64,000 nucleotides of DNA from an uncultured Solirubrobacteraceae bacterium (GTDB taxonomy: Bacteria > Actinomycetota > Thermoleophilia > Solirubrobacterales > Solirubrobacteraceae), in NCBI GenBank assembly GCA_902806205.1, contig CADCVR010000027.1, forward strand, positions 1-64,000. Direction: 5' to 3'. Position numbers and translations under genes: made by a program. The notes under the pieces were generated by a model. That model had not been told where the DNA came from. It did not search any database and worked only from the letters and a program-made list of their open reading frames with translations. Below are positions 33,708-42,260 of the stretch, in pieces. Position 1 is the stretch's first letter, and every line of letters begins with the position of its first letter.

Positions 33708-34499
33708 GTGACGAGCGCGGCGTTCGATCCCACTCCGCCGGGCGACGGTGCGCCCGTCCCGCCCGCGGAGCCGTGGTGGGGCAACCACCTCGGCGAGCTG
33801 CGCTGGCAGGCCGAGTGGGCGCGGCTGCTCGTCGATCCGGTGTACCACGGCGCAGGGGTGCAACGCGGCGACGGCGCCCCGGTGGTGCTCGTCCCCGGCT
33901 TCATGGCCGGCGACGTGACGCTCGCGGTCATGCGCGGGTGGCTGGAGCGCATGGGCTACGACGCCCACGGCTGCGGCATGGTCGCCAACGTCGACTGCTC
34001 CGACCGGACCGCCGACCGCCTGCACGACCAGGTCGTCGCGCTGCACGCCTCCACGGGGCGCCGCGTCACGGTCATCGGCCACAGCCGCGGCGGGCACTTC
34101 GCCAAGGCGCTCGCCCGCCGCGACCCGGAGCGCCTGGCCGCCGCGATCTCCATCGGGGCGGGCCTCGACTCGCCCTTTGACATCTCCACCCCCACGCGTG
34201 CCGCCGTGCGCGCGGTGCGCGCGATCCACGCGCAGACCAGCGATCGCGTGGCGCGCAACGGGTGCTTCACGGAGACCTGCCGCTGCCGCTTCACCACCGA
34301 CTACGCGGGCCCGACGCCCGACGAGGTCCCCTTCACCTCGATCTACTCCAAGGGCGACGGCGTCGTGCGCTGGCGCGCGTGCGTGGTGCCCTACGCCCGC
34401 TGCGTCGAGGTGACCGGGAGCCACGTCGGCCTCGCGTTCAACCGCAAGGTCTACGCCGAGCTCGGTCGCACGCTCGCCGCCCAGACGCGCGGGATCTGA
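33708..34499 (+). CDS. Alpha/beta hydrolase (lipase/esterase-like)
   Basis: 263 residues from the GTG at 33708 (an in-frame GTG at 33681 would add nine). The oxyanion region VVLVPGFMAGD is at about 59-69, and the nucleophile elbow GHSRGG is at about 124-129. A catalytic Asp probably lies in IYSKGDGVV and a His in EVTGSHVGLAFN, so the Ser-Asp-His triad is complete. CRCRF and two further cysteines may form a disulfide in the cap. It resembles actinobacterial triacylglycerol-lipase-like/PGAP1-like hydrolases. No signal peptide is apparent. Substrate unknown; it lies between the mutase and acyl-CoA dehydrogenase genes. Confidence 0.8.
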   Translation: MTSAAFDPTPPGDGAPVPPAEPWWGNHLGELRWQAEWARLLVDPVYHGAGVQRGDGAPVVLVPGFMAGDVTLAVMRGWLERMGYDAHGCGMVANVDCSDRTADRLHDQVVALHASTGRRVTVIGHSRGGHFAKALARRDPERLAAAISIGAGLDSPFDISTPTRAAVRAVRAIHAQTSDRVARNGCFTETCRCRFTTDYAGPTPDEVPFTSIYSKGDGVVRWRACVVPYARCVEVTGSHVGLAFNRKVYAELGRTLAAQTRGI

Positions 34500-34512
34500 G
34501 GCCCTTCGGGCC
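34500..34512. terminator. Short hairpin between convergent genes
   Basis: GGCCCTTCGGGCC forms a 5-bp GC stem with a 3-base loop directly after the hydrolase stop, in the 66-base gap before the convergent acyl-CoA dehydrogenase stop. There is no T run. Confidence 0.35.
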
Positions 34513-34565
34513 GCGACGCGCAGACAGCGCCCCCGCGCCGGACCGCTCGCTTCCGGAAGGCCTGC

Positions 34566-35789
34566 TCAGGCCCGCGCGCCGACCTCCTCGGACGGGGCGG
34601 GCTCCGTGCGGCCCTCCGCCTGCACTGCTTCCGTCCAGATCACGCCGCGCTTCTCGGCCTCGATGCTCATCTGGCGAGCGATGACCAGCAGCTGGATCTC
34701 GTTGGCGCCCTCGTAGATCTGGAGCACCTTCGCGTCGCGCATCATCCGCTCGGCGGGGAACTCCTTGAGGTAGCCGTTGCCCCCGAGCACCTGCACCGCC
34801 TCGGTCGTCGCCTCCATCGCGACGTCGGAGGCCATGAGCTTCGCGGCGGCCGAGAGCTTGGTCATCCGCGGGTCGCGCTCGTCGACGAACGTCGCCGCCT
34901 GGTAGGCCAGGGCGCGCGCCGCGGCCACCTGAGCCTCCAGCCGCGCGAGCTTGAACTGCATCCCCTGGTGCTCGATCAGCGGCTTGCCGAACGTCACCCG
35001 CCGACGCGCGTAGTCCAGCGCGAGGTCGACGGCGCCCTGCCCCAGGCCGACGGCCTGCGCGGCGACCGTCGGCCGCGACGCGTCGAACGTCTGCATGGCG
35101 ATCTTGAAGCCTTCCCCCGCGCGCCCGAGCAGGTTGGCCGCGGGCACCTCGACGTCGGAGAACGTCGGCGCCCCGAGCCGCCAGCCCGGCATGCCCATGG
35201 TCGGCAGCACCTCGACGGAGAGCCCGTCCGCATCGCCGGGGACGACGAACGCGCTGACGCCCTTGGCGTTCTCGTCGCCCGTCCGCGCGAAGACGACGTA
35301 GAGGTCCGAGAGCCCGGCGTTGCCGATGAAGCGCTTGGTCCCGTTGAGCACCCAGGTGTCACCGTGGCACTCGGCGGTCATCTGCAGGGCGGCGGGGTCG
35401 GAGCCCACGCGCGGCTCGCTGATCGCGTACGACCCGAGCTTGGAGCCGTCGGCCAGGCCGGGCAGGAAGCGCTCCTTCTGCTCCTCGCTGCCGGCCAGCA
35501 CGATCGGCAGGGTCGTGAGCTTCACGTAGGCCGCCATCAGCGAGGCGGTCCCGCTCACCCGGGCGAGCTCCTCGATGAACGCGCAGTAGGCGACCGACGT
35601 CGCGCCCCGACCGCCGTACGCGGCGGGCACCGCCAGCCCGAGCAGCCCCTGAGCGGCCATCGCGTCGTGCAGCTCGCGGGGGTACGGGCTGCGCTCGTCG
35701 ACGTCGAGCATCGCCGGGCGCACCACGTCCTGGGCGAAGGTCCGGATGGTGTCACGCAGCTCACGCTGCTCGTCGGTCAGTCGCCACAT
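34566..35789 (-). CDS. Acyl-CoA dehydrogenase
   Basis: 407 residues with the standard three-domain fold. The N-terminal helical domain starts WRLTDEQRELRDTIRTFAQ. The middle beta domain has SYAISEPRVGSDPAALQMTA and LNGTKRFIGNAG. The C-terminal helical domain ends in QVLGGNGYLKEFPAERMMRDAKVLQIYEGANEIQ, where the YEG glutamate is the catalytic base. FAD-linked oxidation of acyl-CoA to 2-enoyl-CoA feeds electrons to ETF. The residue pattern fits short/branched-chain or medium-chain enzymes; chain length is not resolved. The gene overlaps the upstream hydrolase by 13 bases and is probably co-transcribed with PHA-related genes. Confidence 0.93.
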   Translation of the reverse strand: MWRLTDEQRELRDTIRTFAQDVVRPAMLDVDERSPYPRELHDAMAAQGLLGLAVPAAYGGRGATSVAYCAFIEELARVSGTASLMAAYVKLTTLPIVLAGSEEQKERFLPGLADGSKLGSYAISEPRVGSDPAALQMTAECHGDTWVLNGTKRFIGNAGLSDLYVVFARTGDENAKGVSAFVVPGDADGLSVEVLPTMGMPGWRLGAPTFSDVEVPAANLLGRAGEGFKIAMQTFDASRPTVAAQAVGLGQGAVDLALDYARRRVTFGKPLIEHQGMQFKLARLEAQVAAARALAYQAATFVDERDPRMTKLSAAAKLMASDVAMEATTEAVQVLGGNGYLKEFPAERMMRDAKVLQIYEGANEIQLLVIARQMSIEAEKRGVIWTEAVQAEGRTEPAPSEEVGARA

Positions 35790-36763
35790 GGGCTAGCTCC
35801 TCGGGTTGGGCGGGGACGGTCGGGACGGAAGGAGCGCGCGCGTCCGGCGGCCAGGGCGGCGAGCGAGCCGCTGGTGCGCAGGGCGCCGATCGGCAGGCCG
35901 AGCGCCCGCGTCACGGGCTCGTAGCGGGCCGCCAAGCCGCGCCGCGGGCGGCCGGGCGCGATCGGCGTGTGGCGGTCGAGCCACTCGGTCATGAGGCGAA
36001 AGGACGCCTCGGGCTGCTCGAGGACGCAGGCGTGGCCGGTGCCGGGGATGACGGCGAGCTCCGCGTCGGGGATGCGCTCGGCCAGCAGCCTTGCGTTCTC
36101 CAACGGCGCGAACGTGTCCTCGCTGCCGTGCATCACGAGCGTCGGCGCCTGGATCTGCCCGAGCCGGCTGACGGTGTCGTGGTAGACGGTCGCCCACCAA
36201 TGGGCGTTCGCCCCCCACGGGGTCGGGCCGTGCGCGGCGAAGAAGCGCAGCAGGTCGCGCGCGCGCTCGGGGTGCTCGCGGCGGAAGCGCTCGGAGAAGA
36301 GGAGCGGCCCGAGCCACGGCCGGCCTCCGTCACGAAACGTCGAGGCGAGGTTCACCCCCACGGCCGCGAGCTCCCTGGCGGCGGGCCGGACGGCCCGCGG
36401 CCCGCCGGGCGTCGTGCCCGCGAGGATCAGGCCGCGCACCTTCTCCGGGAAGCGCAGCGCGAGCTCCTGGGCGATCATCCCGCCCATCGAGATGCCGAAC
36501 ACGTGAGCGCTCGGGAGGCCGATGGCCTCGAGCAGCCGTGCCGCGTCGGCGGCGAGCTCGGACATCGACGTCATGCGCAGCGGCGCCTCCGAGCGCCCCG
36601 ACCCGCGGTTGTCATAGGTGATGCACTCGTACTTCGAGCTCCAGAGCGGCAGCACCGGCTCGTAGACCGCCGAGGAGATCGTGAAGCCGGTGATGCACAG
36701 CAGCGGGTCGCCGCTTCCCGTGCGCTCGTAGTGCAGCCGCGGGTTGCGAAGCGCGTGGGGCAC
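35777..36763 (-). CDS. Alpha/beta hydrolase
   Basis: 328 residues from a GTG three bases behind the PHA synthase stop (TAG then GTG). LLCITGFTISSAVYEP gives the oxyanion region, TYDNRGSGRS is the following conserved loop, and FGISMGGMIAQE carries the nucleophile Ser. Asp is in MHGSEDTFAP and His in PGTGHACVLEQP. The C-terminal 45 residues are Arg/Pro-rich and variable. Position between PHA synthase and acyl-CoA dehydrogenase suggests an intracellular esterase or PHA/thioester hydrolase, but the fold is too general to say. Confidence 0.82.
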   Translation of the reverse strand: MPHALRNPRLHYERTGSGDPLLCITGFTISSAVYEPVLPLWSSKYECITYDNRGSGRSEAPLRMTSMSELAADAARLLEAIGLPSAHVFGISMGGMIAQELALRFPEKVRGLILAGTTPGGPRAVRPAARELAAVGVNLASTFRDGGRPWLGPLLFSERFRREHPERARDLLRFFAAHGPTPWGANAHWWATVYHDTVSRLGQIQAPTLVMHGSEDTFAPLENARLLAERIPDAELAVIPGTGHACVLEQPEASFRLMTEWLDRHTPIAPGRPRRGLAARYEPVTRALGLPIGALRTSGSLAALAAGRARSFRPDRPRPTRGASPCGD

Positions 36764-38473
36764 CTAGACCGTCTGGAAGATGTAGGTCCCCGGAGCGTCT
36801 TCACGCGGCACGTAGGCGTCCTCGTGACTTCCGAGCGCCTTGGGCGCCGGCTGCTCCTCCCCGGAACGCTCGCCGAGCCACGCGACCCAGTCGTCCCACC
36901 AGGTTCCGCGCTTCTTCGTTGCCGACGAGAGCCACTCCTCCGGATCGGCGGGGTTCTCGCCGGCGACCTGGAAGGAGGCCTTCTCGTTGCCCGGCGGATT
37001 GACCATCGCGGCGATGTGGCCGCTCGTGGAGAGCACGAAGCGCGGCTCGCCGCCCAGCAGCTGGGTCGTGCGGTAGCAGTTCTGCCACGGCGAGATGTGA
37101 TCAGCGATCCCCGCCACGACGTACGAGTCGACCGTGATCGTCCCGAGGTCGATCGGGGTGCCGAGCAGCTCCAGCGCGCCGGGCTGCGTCAGCGTGTTGT
37201 CCAGCGACATGGCGACGAAGTCCCGGTGCAGCCCGGCCGGCATGTTCGTCGTGTCGGCGTTCCAGTAGAGGATGTCGAACGCCGGCGGATCCTTGCCCAG
37301 CAGGTAGTTGTTGACCCAGTAGTTCCACACGAGGTCGGTCGGGCGCAGCCACGCGAAGACACCCGCGAGCGCGCGACCGGAGAGGTAGCCCTTGCGCGCC
37401 GACTCGGCCACCGCCAGGGCGGCGGCGCGGCGATCGGCGAACGAGGACACCGTGCCGGCGTGCTCGTTGTCCAGCACGCACACGCCGAGCGTGAGCCCGG
37501 CGACCCGCTCCTGCTCCGAGCGGGCGGCGAGGTGCGCCACGGCACAGGAGAGCACGATCCCGCCCGCGCACAGCCCGATGGCGTGCGCCTGGTCGCAGCC
37601 CGTGATCGCCTCGGTCGCGTCGAAGGACTCCAGCACCGCGGTGACGTAGGTCTCCAGCCCCCAGTCGGCCTGCTCGGCCCCCGGATTGCGCCAGGAGATC
37701 GCGAACACCTGCTGCCCCGCGCCCACCGCGTGCGCGACCATCGAGCGGCCCGGGGCCAGGTCGGTGACGTAGTACTTGTTGATCATCGGCGGCACGACGA
37801 CGAGCGGCACCTCGCGCACCCGCTCGGTCTGCGGCGCGTACTGGATGAGCTCGAAGACCGGCGTGCGGTAGACGACCGCACCCGGGCTCGTGGCGAGGTC
37901 CTTGCCGACGGTGAGCTTCGAGGTGTCGACCATCGTCGGCACGCGCGGCGGGCGCGCCATGTCCTCGACGAACTTCCGCGTGCCCTTGACGAAGTTCTGG
38001 CCACCGGAGTCGATCCACGCCTTCAGGACCGCCGGGTTGGTGGCAGGGAAGTTCGTCGGGGCCAGGGCGTCGAGGACGTTCTCGACCGCAAAGCGCAGCC
38101 GCTGCTCGTCGGCCCAGTCGAGCTCGGCGTCGTCGACGAGCCCGTCGGCGTAGATGCCGGTGGCCAGGTACGTCTGCGCGAGGCGCTTGAACGCTGGGTT
38201 GCCCTGCCAGGCCTCGTCCTTGAAGCGACGGTCACCCTTGGCCGGGGCGACCTCGGAGCGGCCGGCCGCGATGCGGGCGAGCTCGCGGCCGTAGCCCCGC
38301 GCGCGGCGCGCCACGCGCCGCGGCTTGAGGCCGAGCTTCGCGGTCGCCTTGGCACCGGCCGCGCCCGGCAGCCACCGCGGACCGCCGCTGCCCAACGCCG
38401 CGTCGGTGAGCATGGTGTCGAGCGTCGAGGTCTGCTCGCGACGGCCGTTCGTGGTGCTCCTCGGGACTGCCAT
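36764..38473 (-). CDS. phaC: Polyhydroxyalkanoate synthase, class I/II type
   Basis: 569 residues, the usual length for class I/II PhaC. The lipase-like box reads GLCAGG with catalytic C302. The alpha/beta core contains VPLVVVPPMINKYYVTDL, VFAISWRNPG and LETYVTAVLESFDA. WNADTTNMPAGLH and the catalytic Asp/His region AGIADHISPW and LSTSGHIAAMVNPPGN follow. The enzyme polymerises (R)-3-hydroxyacyl-CoA into storage granules. An AGAGGAG sequence lies about 12 bases upstream of the ATG. The N-terminal 80 residues are basic and poorly conserved. It heads a minus-strand group with two further genes. Confidence 0.93.
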   Translation of the reverse strand: MAVPRSTTNGRREQTSTLDTMLTDAALGSGGPRWLPGAAGAKATAKLGLKPRRVARRARGYGRELARIAAGRSEVAPAKGDRRFKDEAWQGNPAFKRLAQTYLATGIYADGLVDDAELDWADEQRLRFAVENVLDALAPTNFPATNPAVLKAWIDSGGQNFVKGTRKFVEDMARPPRVPTMVDTSKLTVGKDLATSPGAVVYRTPVFELIQYAPQTERVREVPLVVVPPMINKYYVTDLAPGRSMVAHAVGAGQQVFAISWRNPGAEQADWGLETYVTAVLESFDATEAITGCDQAHAIGLCAGGIVLSCAVAHLAARSEQERVAGLTLGVCVLDNEHAGTVSSFADRRAAALAVAESARKGYLSGRALAGVFAWLRPTDLVWNYWVNNYLLGKDPPAFDILYWNADTTNMPAGLHRDFVAMSLDNTLTQPGALELLGTPIDLGTITVDSYVVAGIADHISPWQNCYRTTQLLGGEPRFVLSTSGHIAAMVNPPGNEKASFQVAGENPADPEEWLSSATKKRGTWWDDWVAWLGERSGEEQPAPKALGSHEDAYVPREDAPGTYIFQTV

Positions 38474-38571
38474 CTCAGGACCGGCTCCTCTTCGTTTGGC
38501 TGGCCAGGCAGCGGTACCCGTCGTCGACGCGGTGTCAAACGGGGCGCCTGCTCACCGTCCCGGGCACCCGA

Positions 38572-38577
38572 TAGCTT
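38572..38577 (+). promoter_or_regulatory. Candidate -10 element
   Basis: TAGCTT ends 8 bases before the ATG at 38586 in the 112-base gap between PHA synthase and the small membrane protein. Confidence 0.4.
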
Positions 38578-38585
38578 CTGGGCCG

Positions 38586-39047
38586 ATGCTCGCGCTGCGC
38601 TTCTACGACGTGGTCCTCTCGCTGCACGTGGCCGCGATCGTCGTGGCCTTCGGCGTCGTGTTCACCTATCCCGTCGTCCTGCCGTGGCTGCGCCGCCATC
38701 ACCCCGGCGCGATGGCGGTCGTCCACGAGACCCAGACGCGGCTCGGGCGCCACGTCATCACGCCGGCCGCGACGGTCGCCCTGCTCGCCGGCGCGTACCT
38801 GGCTACCGACGCAGAGCTCTGGAGCGAGCCGTGGGTCACGATCCCCTTTCTCATCCTCGTCGTGATCCTCGGCCTGGGAGGGGCCGTGCTCACGCCGACC
38901 GAGCGCCGGCTGACCGTCCTGGCCTCCAGCGGAGTCGGGTCGCCCGAGTACGACACCGGGTTTCGCCGCCTGATGACGCTCTCGCGCCTCGTCGCCGGGC
39001 TCGTGCTCGTCGCGATCTTCCTCATGGTCACCAAACCCGGCGCCTGA
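38586..39047 (+). CDS. DUF2269-like small integral membrane protein
   Basis: 153 residues with four hydrophobic helices at about 8-30, 54-73, 82-102 and 128-148. The pattern YDVVLSLHVAAIVVAFG, RHVITPAATVALLAG and PFLILVVILGLGGAV fits DUF2269/predicted integral membrane family, whose histidines may bind a cofactor or metal. Function unknown. It is divergent from PHA synthase and convergent with the ATP-grasp gene. Confidence 0.7.
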   Translation: MLALRFYDVVLSLHVAAIVVAFGVVFTYPVVLPWLRRHHPGAMAVVHETQTRLGRHVITPAATVALLAGAYLATDAELWSEPWVTIPFLILVVILGLGGAVLTPTERRLTVLASSGVGSPEYDTGFRRLMTLSRLVAGLVLVAIFLMVTKPGA

Positions 39048-39094
39048 GCGGGGGCCGGGCGGGGGCCCGTGCGTCGTCGGCGCAACCGTCGCCG

Positions 39095-39940
39095 TCATCT
39101 GCGAGCAGCGGCCGCCGCGCGAAAGGCCGCGGCGAAGCGCTCCGCCGCGCCGGGCGCGTACGGGAGGTAGAGCGACGGCTCGGTGAGCTCGAGCTCGAGG
39201 ATCACGGGCGCACCGTCGGGCCCGGCCAGGAGATCGACGCGCGCGTAGGCCAGCGGACCGAAGCGCTGCTGCAACCAGGCGACCGCGCGGTCGGCGAGCG
39301 CCCGCTCGGCGGGAGCGGGGTCGAGCGGATGGATCGGCGGATCGTCGGCGGTGGCGAGCGCCGCCACCGCACCGGGACGCAGGATCGCGGCCTTGGTGAC
39401 GGCGTGCGAGAAGGCCCCGCCCGCGTAGAAGAGCGCGCTCTCGCCCCGCGCCTCTACGGAGGCGAGGAACGGCTGGAGCATCGCGGTGCGCCCGCTCGCG
39501 TGGATCGCGGCGAGCAGCTCGCGTGCCGCGCGCAGCTCGGCGGCGGGGCGGAAGCGACCCGTGTCGCGCGAGCCCGCGGAGACCGTCGGCTTCAGGACGA
39601 GCTCCTCGGGAAGCGCAGCGGGCAGCGCGACGCCGGGCGCGAGGAACGCCGTGCCCACCACCGGGAGCCCCTCCGCCGCGACCGCCGCGAGGTAGCGCTT
39701 GTCGGTGTTCCACGCCAGCACGGGCGCCGGGTTGACGAGCCGGGGCACCGCGCGCGCCCAGTCCAGGAACGCCGGGAGGTCGTACTGGTAGTCCCAGGTC
39801 GAGCGCACGACGACGAGCGCGAAGGCGGTCCAGTCGACCGCAGGGTCGTCCCACACCGCCCAGGTGGCCCCGAGCTGCTCGGCGAGCTCGTCCTCGAGGT
39901 GGCCCGTCGGCAGCTCGGCACAGGTGGCGAGAGCGATCAC
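39095..39940 (-). CDS. ATP-grasp superfamily protein
   Basis: 281 residues from a GTG at 39940. The central part shows ATP-grasp features: ELVLKPTVSAGSRDTGRF (ATP-binding Lys plus glycine-rich loop), LQPFLASVEARGESALFYAGG and YARVDLLAGPDGAPVILELELTEPSLYL, with Mg-binding acidic residues near the end. Actinobacterial proteins of this layout (also called RimK-like/glutathione-synthase-like) ligate amino acids or peptides, but the acceptor is not known. It is a single-gene unit with TACAGT 8 bases before the start. Confidence 0.83.
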   Translation of the reverse strand: MIALATCAELPTGHLEDELAEQLGATWAVWDDPAVDWTAFALVVVRSTWDYQYDLPAFLDWARAVPRLVNPAPVLAWNTDKRYLAAVAAEGLPVVGTAFLAPGVALPAALPEELVLKPTVSAGSRDTGRFRPAAELRAARELLAAIHASGRTAMLQPFLASVEARGESALFYAGGAFSHAVTKAAILRPGAVAALATADDPPIHPLDPAPAERALADRAVAWLQQRFGPLAYARVDLLAGPDGAPVILELELTEPSLYLPYAPGAAERFAAAFRAAAAARR

Positions 39941-39948
39941 GCCGCGGG

Positions 39949-39954
39949 ACTGTA
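39949..39954 (-). promoter_or_regulatory. Candidate -10 element
   Basis: TACAGT ends 8 bases before the GTG at 39940 of the ATP-grasp gene. Confidence 0.4.
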
Positions 39955-40027
39955 CGGCCGGTTGCAGGTCGCGTAACCCGGTCGGGCGGGGAGGACTCCC
40001 TTCCCGATGCGGCGAAACCCCCGCCAG

Positions 40028-40639
40028 ATGACCGAGCCCCGCGCCCAGCGCACCCTCGTGAAGTCGCCGCCCGAGCTCTGGGCGGAGGTCTCCGACCCGG
40101 GGGCCCTCGCCCGGCACCTCGGCGCGTTCGGGGAGATCCGCATCACCCGCTCGGATCCCGAGACCACCGTCGCCTGGGAGGGCGACCGCGTACGCGGCAC
40201 GGTGGAGCTCGAGGCCTCCGGGTGGGGCACGAAGGTGACGCTGACGGCCCAGGACGTCGAACCCGTGACACCGACGGTGGAGGAGGTGGCCGCGCCCGTG
40301 GCAGCATCCGCGCGGGCAGCGGCTCCCCTCCCCGCGCATCGCCCGCCGGCGGTGCCGCGACCCGCGGCGGGCCGCCGTCCCGGCCTGCTCTCGCGCTTTC
40401 GCCGCCTGCCCCACGGGCGAGCTGCGCCCCACGTCGCCCCGACGTCTCCGGGGGCCCTCCGTCGGGACGTCACCACGCCACCCCCCTCCATCGCTCCCTT
40501 CCCCGTCGCTCCCGCGTCCGCAGTGCCCGTACCGGCCCCCGCGCCCGCGCCCGGTCGCGATCCCCGGGCCGTGGAGGCGGTGCTCGTCCGCGCGCTCGAC
40601 GAGCTCGGCTCCGCGCAGAAGCGCCCGTTCAGCCGCTGA
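40028..40639 (+). CDS. SRPBCC-like domain protein with Pro/Ala-rich tail
   Basis: 203 residues from the ATG at 40028; ATG 40007 would add seven and follows a GGGGAGG motif, so either start is possible. The first 80 residues (TLVKSPPELWAEVSDPGALARHL, DPETTVAWEGD, VELEASGWGTKVTLTA) look like a START/SRPBCC beta-grip fold. A long Pro/Ala/Arg linker follows, and a short helix (DPRAVEAVLVRALDELG) ends the protein. No catalytic residues seen. Function unknown. Confidence 0.65.
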   Translation: MTEPRAQRTLVKSPPELWAEVSDPGALARHLGAFGEIRITRSDPETTVAWEGDRVRGTVELEASGWGTKVTLTAQDVEPVTPTVEEVAAPVAASARAAAPLPAHRPPAVPRPAAGRRPGLLSRFRRLPHGRAAPHVAPTSPGALRRDVTTPPPSIAPFPVAPASAVPVPAPAPAPGRDPRAVEAVLVRALDELGSAQKRPFSR

Positions 40640-40682
40640 GGGCCTGAGTTCGGCGCCGCGGCGACGCGGGTACCGGCGCGCC

Positions 40683-41639
40683 ATGGCCCAGATCGGCGTC
40701 TTCTTCTCCACCGAGGAGCTCTCGGGCCCTCGCATTCTCGAGCTCGCCCCGCAGGCCGAGCAGATCGGCTTCGAGAAGGCGTGGATCTCCGACCATTTCC
40801 ACCCGTGGAACGACGAGCAGGGCGAGTCGCCGTTCGTCTGGTCGGTGCTGGGCGGCCTGGCGGCGGTCACCTCGACGCTGAAGTTCCACACCGGGGTCAC
40901 CTGCCCGATGATCCGCACCCATCCGGTCATCATCGCCCAGGCCGCCGCGACGGTCGCCACGCTGATGCCGGGCCGCTTCGGGCTCGGCGTCGGGACGGGT
41001 GAGGCGCTCAACGAGCACATCTTCGGTGACCCGTGGCCGAACGCGGAGATCCGCCGCGAGATGCTCGAGGAGGCCGTCGAGGTCATCCGCCTCATGTGGA
41101 CGGGAGCGACTTCGAGCTTCGACGGCCACCACTACCACGTCGAGAACGCGCGGATCTACTCGCTTCCCGACGAGCTGCCGCCGCTTCACGTCTCGGCGTT
41201 CGGGCCGAGGGCCGTGTCGATGGCGGCCCGCATCGCCGACGGCTTCATGACCGTCGGGCCGGAGGCCGAGTTCCTCGAGCAGTACCGCTCCGAGGGCGGC
41301 ACGGGCACGTCGCACACGGCGCTGAAGGTCTGCGTGGGGCCCGACGAGGAGCACTGCATCGACGAGGCCTACCGGCTGTGGCCCAACGCGGGCCTGCCGG
41401 GCGAGCTGGCGCAGATCCTGCCGACCGTGCGCCACTTCGAGCAGGCCACCGAGCTCGTGACGCGCGACATGATCGCCGAGTCCACGCCGACCGGCCCGGA
41501 CGCCGGCCCGGTCATCGAGGCCATCGCCGAGCATGTCGAGGCGGGCTACGACGAGGTCTACGTCGCGCAGATCGGCCAGGACTGGCCGTTCTTCTATGAG
41601 ATGATGGAGCGCGACGTGCTGCCGCACTTCGGCCGCTGA
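40683..41639 (+). CDS. LLM-class F420/FMN-dependent oxidoreductase (FGD-like)
   Basis: 318 residues of a bacterial-luciferase-like TIM barrel. WISDHFHPWNDEQGESPFVW and FHTGVTCPMIRTHPVIIAQAAAT are the segments typical of the F420-dependent glucose-6-phosphate dehydrogenase-like group (TIGR03557 family). GRFGLGVGTGEALNEHIFG, AFGPRAVSMAARIADGFMTVG and YVAQIGQDWPFFYEM follow. Such enzymes move hydride between F420 (or FMN) and alcohol, aldehyde or sugar substrates. The substrate is not determinable, and the FGD label is only by similarity. Confidence 0.88.
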   Translation: MAQIGVFFSTEELSGPRILELAPQAEQIGFEKAWISDHFHPWNDEQGESPFVWSVLGGLAAVTSTLKFHTGVTCPMIRTHPVIIAQAAATVATLMPGRFGLGVGTGEALNEHIFGDPWPNAEIRREMLEEAVEVIRLMWTGATSSFDGHHYHVENARIYSLPDELPPLHVSAFGPRAVSMAARIADGFMTVGPEAEFLEQYRSEGGTGTSHTALKVCVGPDEEHCIDEAYRLWPNAGLPGELAQILPTVRHFEQATELVTRDMIAESTPTGPDAGPVIEAIAEHVEAGYDEVYVAQIGQDWPFFYEMMERDVLPHFGR

Positions 41640-41648
41640 ACCGCCGCC

Positions 41649-42179
41649 TCAGGCGCGCCGTACCGCGGCGAAGGCGGCTCCGACGCCCACGCCGTAGACC
41701 ACGTGGAAGGACAGCTCGAGCGCCATGTCCTTGGCCGCGTACTTCCAGGGCGGCTCGTAGAGCCCCATCGGCACGAGCTGGACGTAGGACATCGCCCAGA
41801 CCCCGGTGCCGAAGACGGTGCCGCGCCGTACCGGCGCGCCCCCGGACGCCGAGCCGGCGAGCACGCCGTACACCGCGCCCCATGCCGTGCCGTAGCCCCA
41901 GTGCATCCCGTTGGTCAGCACCGGGATGCGGTCGGCCGAGACCTCCCGCTGAAAGACACCCTCCCCGATGCGCTTGGCGAGCTTGGCCGGCGCGGAGGCC
42001 TGCTCCCACGGGTCCGGCGGCGCAGTCTTCTCGCCGTCCGGGTCCTCGTCCTCGCCCGAGGACATCAGACGCGCCGAGAGCGTCTGCCACCCGGTCATGG
42101 CCGCGGTGCCGACGGCGCCCGCCACGAGTCCGCGAGCCACCGCCCCGAGCGGCGTGAGGGTCGAAGCTCGCGCGTTCAT
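41649..42179 (-). CDS. DUF1440-like membrane protein
   Basis: 176 residues. GAVARGLVAGAVGTAAMTGWQ is a first hydrophobic segment with the small-residue pattern of DUF1440 proteins. A charged loop (EDEDPDGEKTAPPDPWE) and three more hydrophobic segments (about 89-108, 116-134, 148-172) follow. The function is unknown. GGGGAG lies about 6 bases before the ATG. It sits between the LLM oxidoreductase and the carotenoid-dehydrogenase-like gene without clear linkage. Confidence 0.68.
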   Translation of the reverse strand: MNARASTLTPLGAVARGLVAGAVGTAAMTGWQTLSARLMSSGEDEDPDGEKTAPPDPWEQASAPAKLAKRIGEGVFQREVSADRIPVLTNGMHWGYGTAWGAVYGVLAGSASGGAPVRRGTVFGTGVWAMSYVQLVPMGLYEPPWKYAAKDMALELSFHVVYGVGVGAAFAAVRRA

Positions 42180-42260
42180 GAGGGCTCCCCTGCCCCCGCG
42201 CCCGGGCAGCCAATCGTTACGCTCCGCGAACGGCGGCGGTCGGGCGGCGACACGCGGCGA

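Noticed and set aside
35969-39976. Very long open frame (1335 codons) on the plus strand
   Set aside because: It runs antisense to a hydrolase, PHA synthase and ATP-grasp gene that each have clear family motifs; the translation is low-complexity and Arg/Glu/Gly-rich, as expected for a shadow frame in high-GC DNA.
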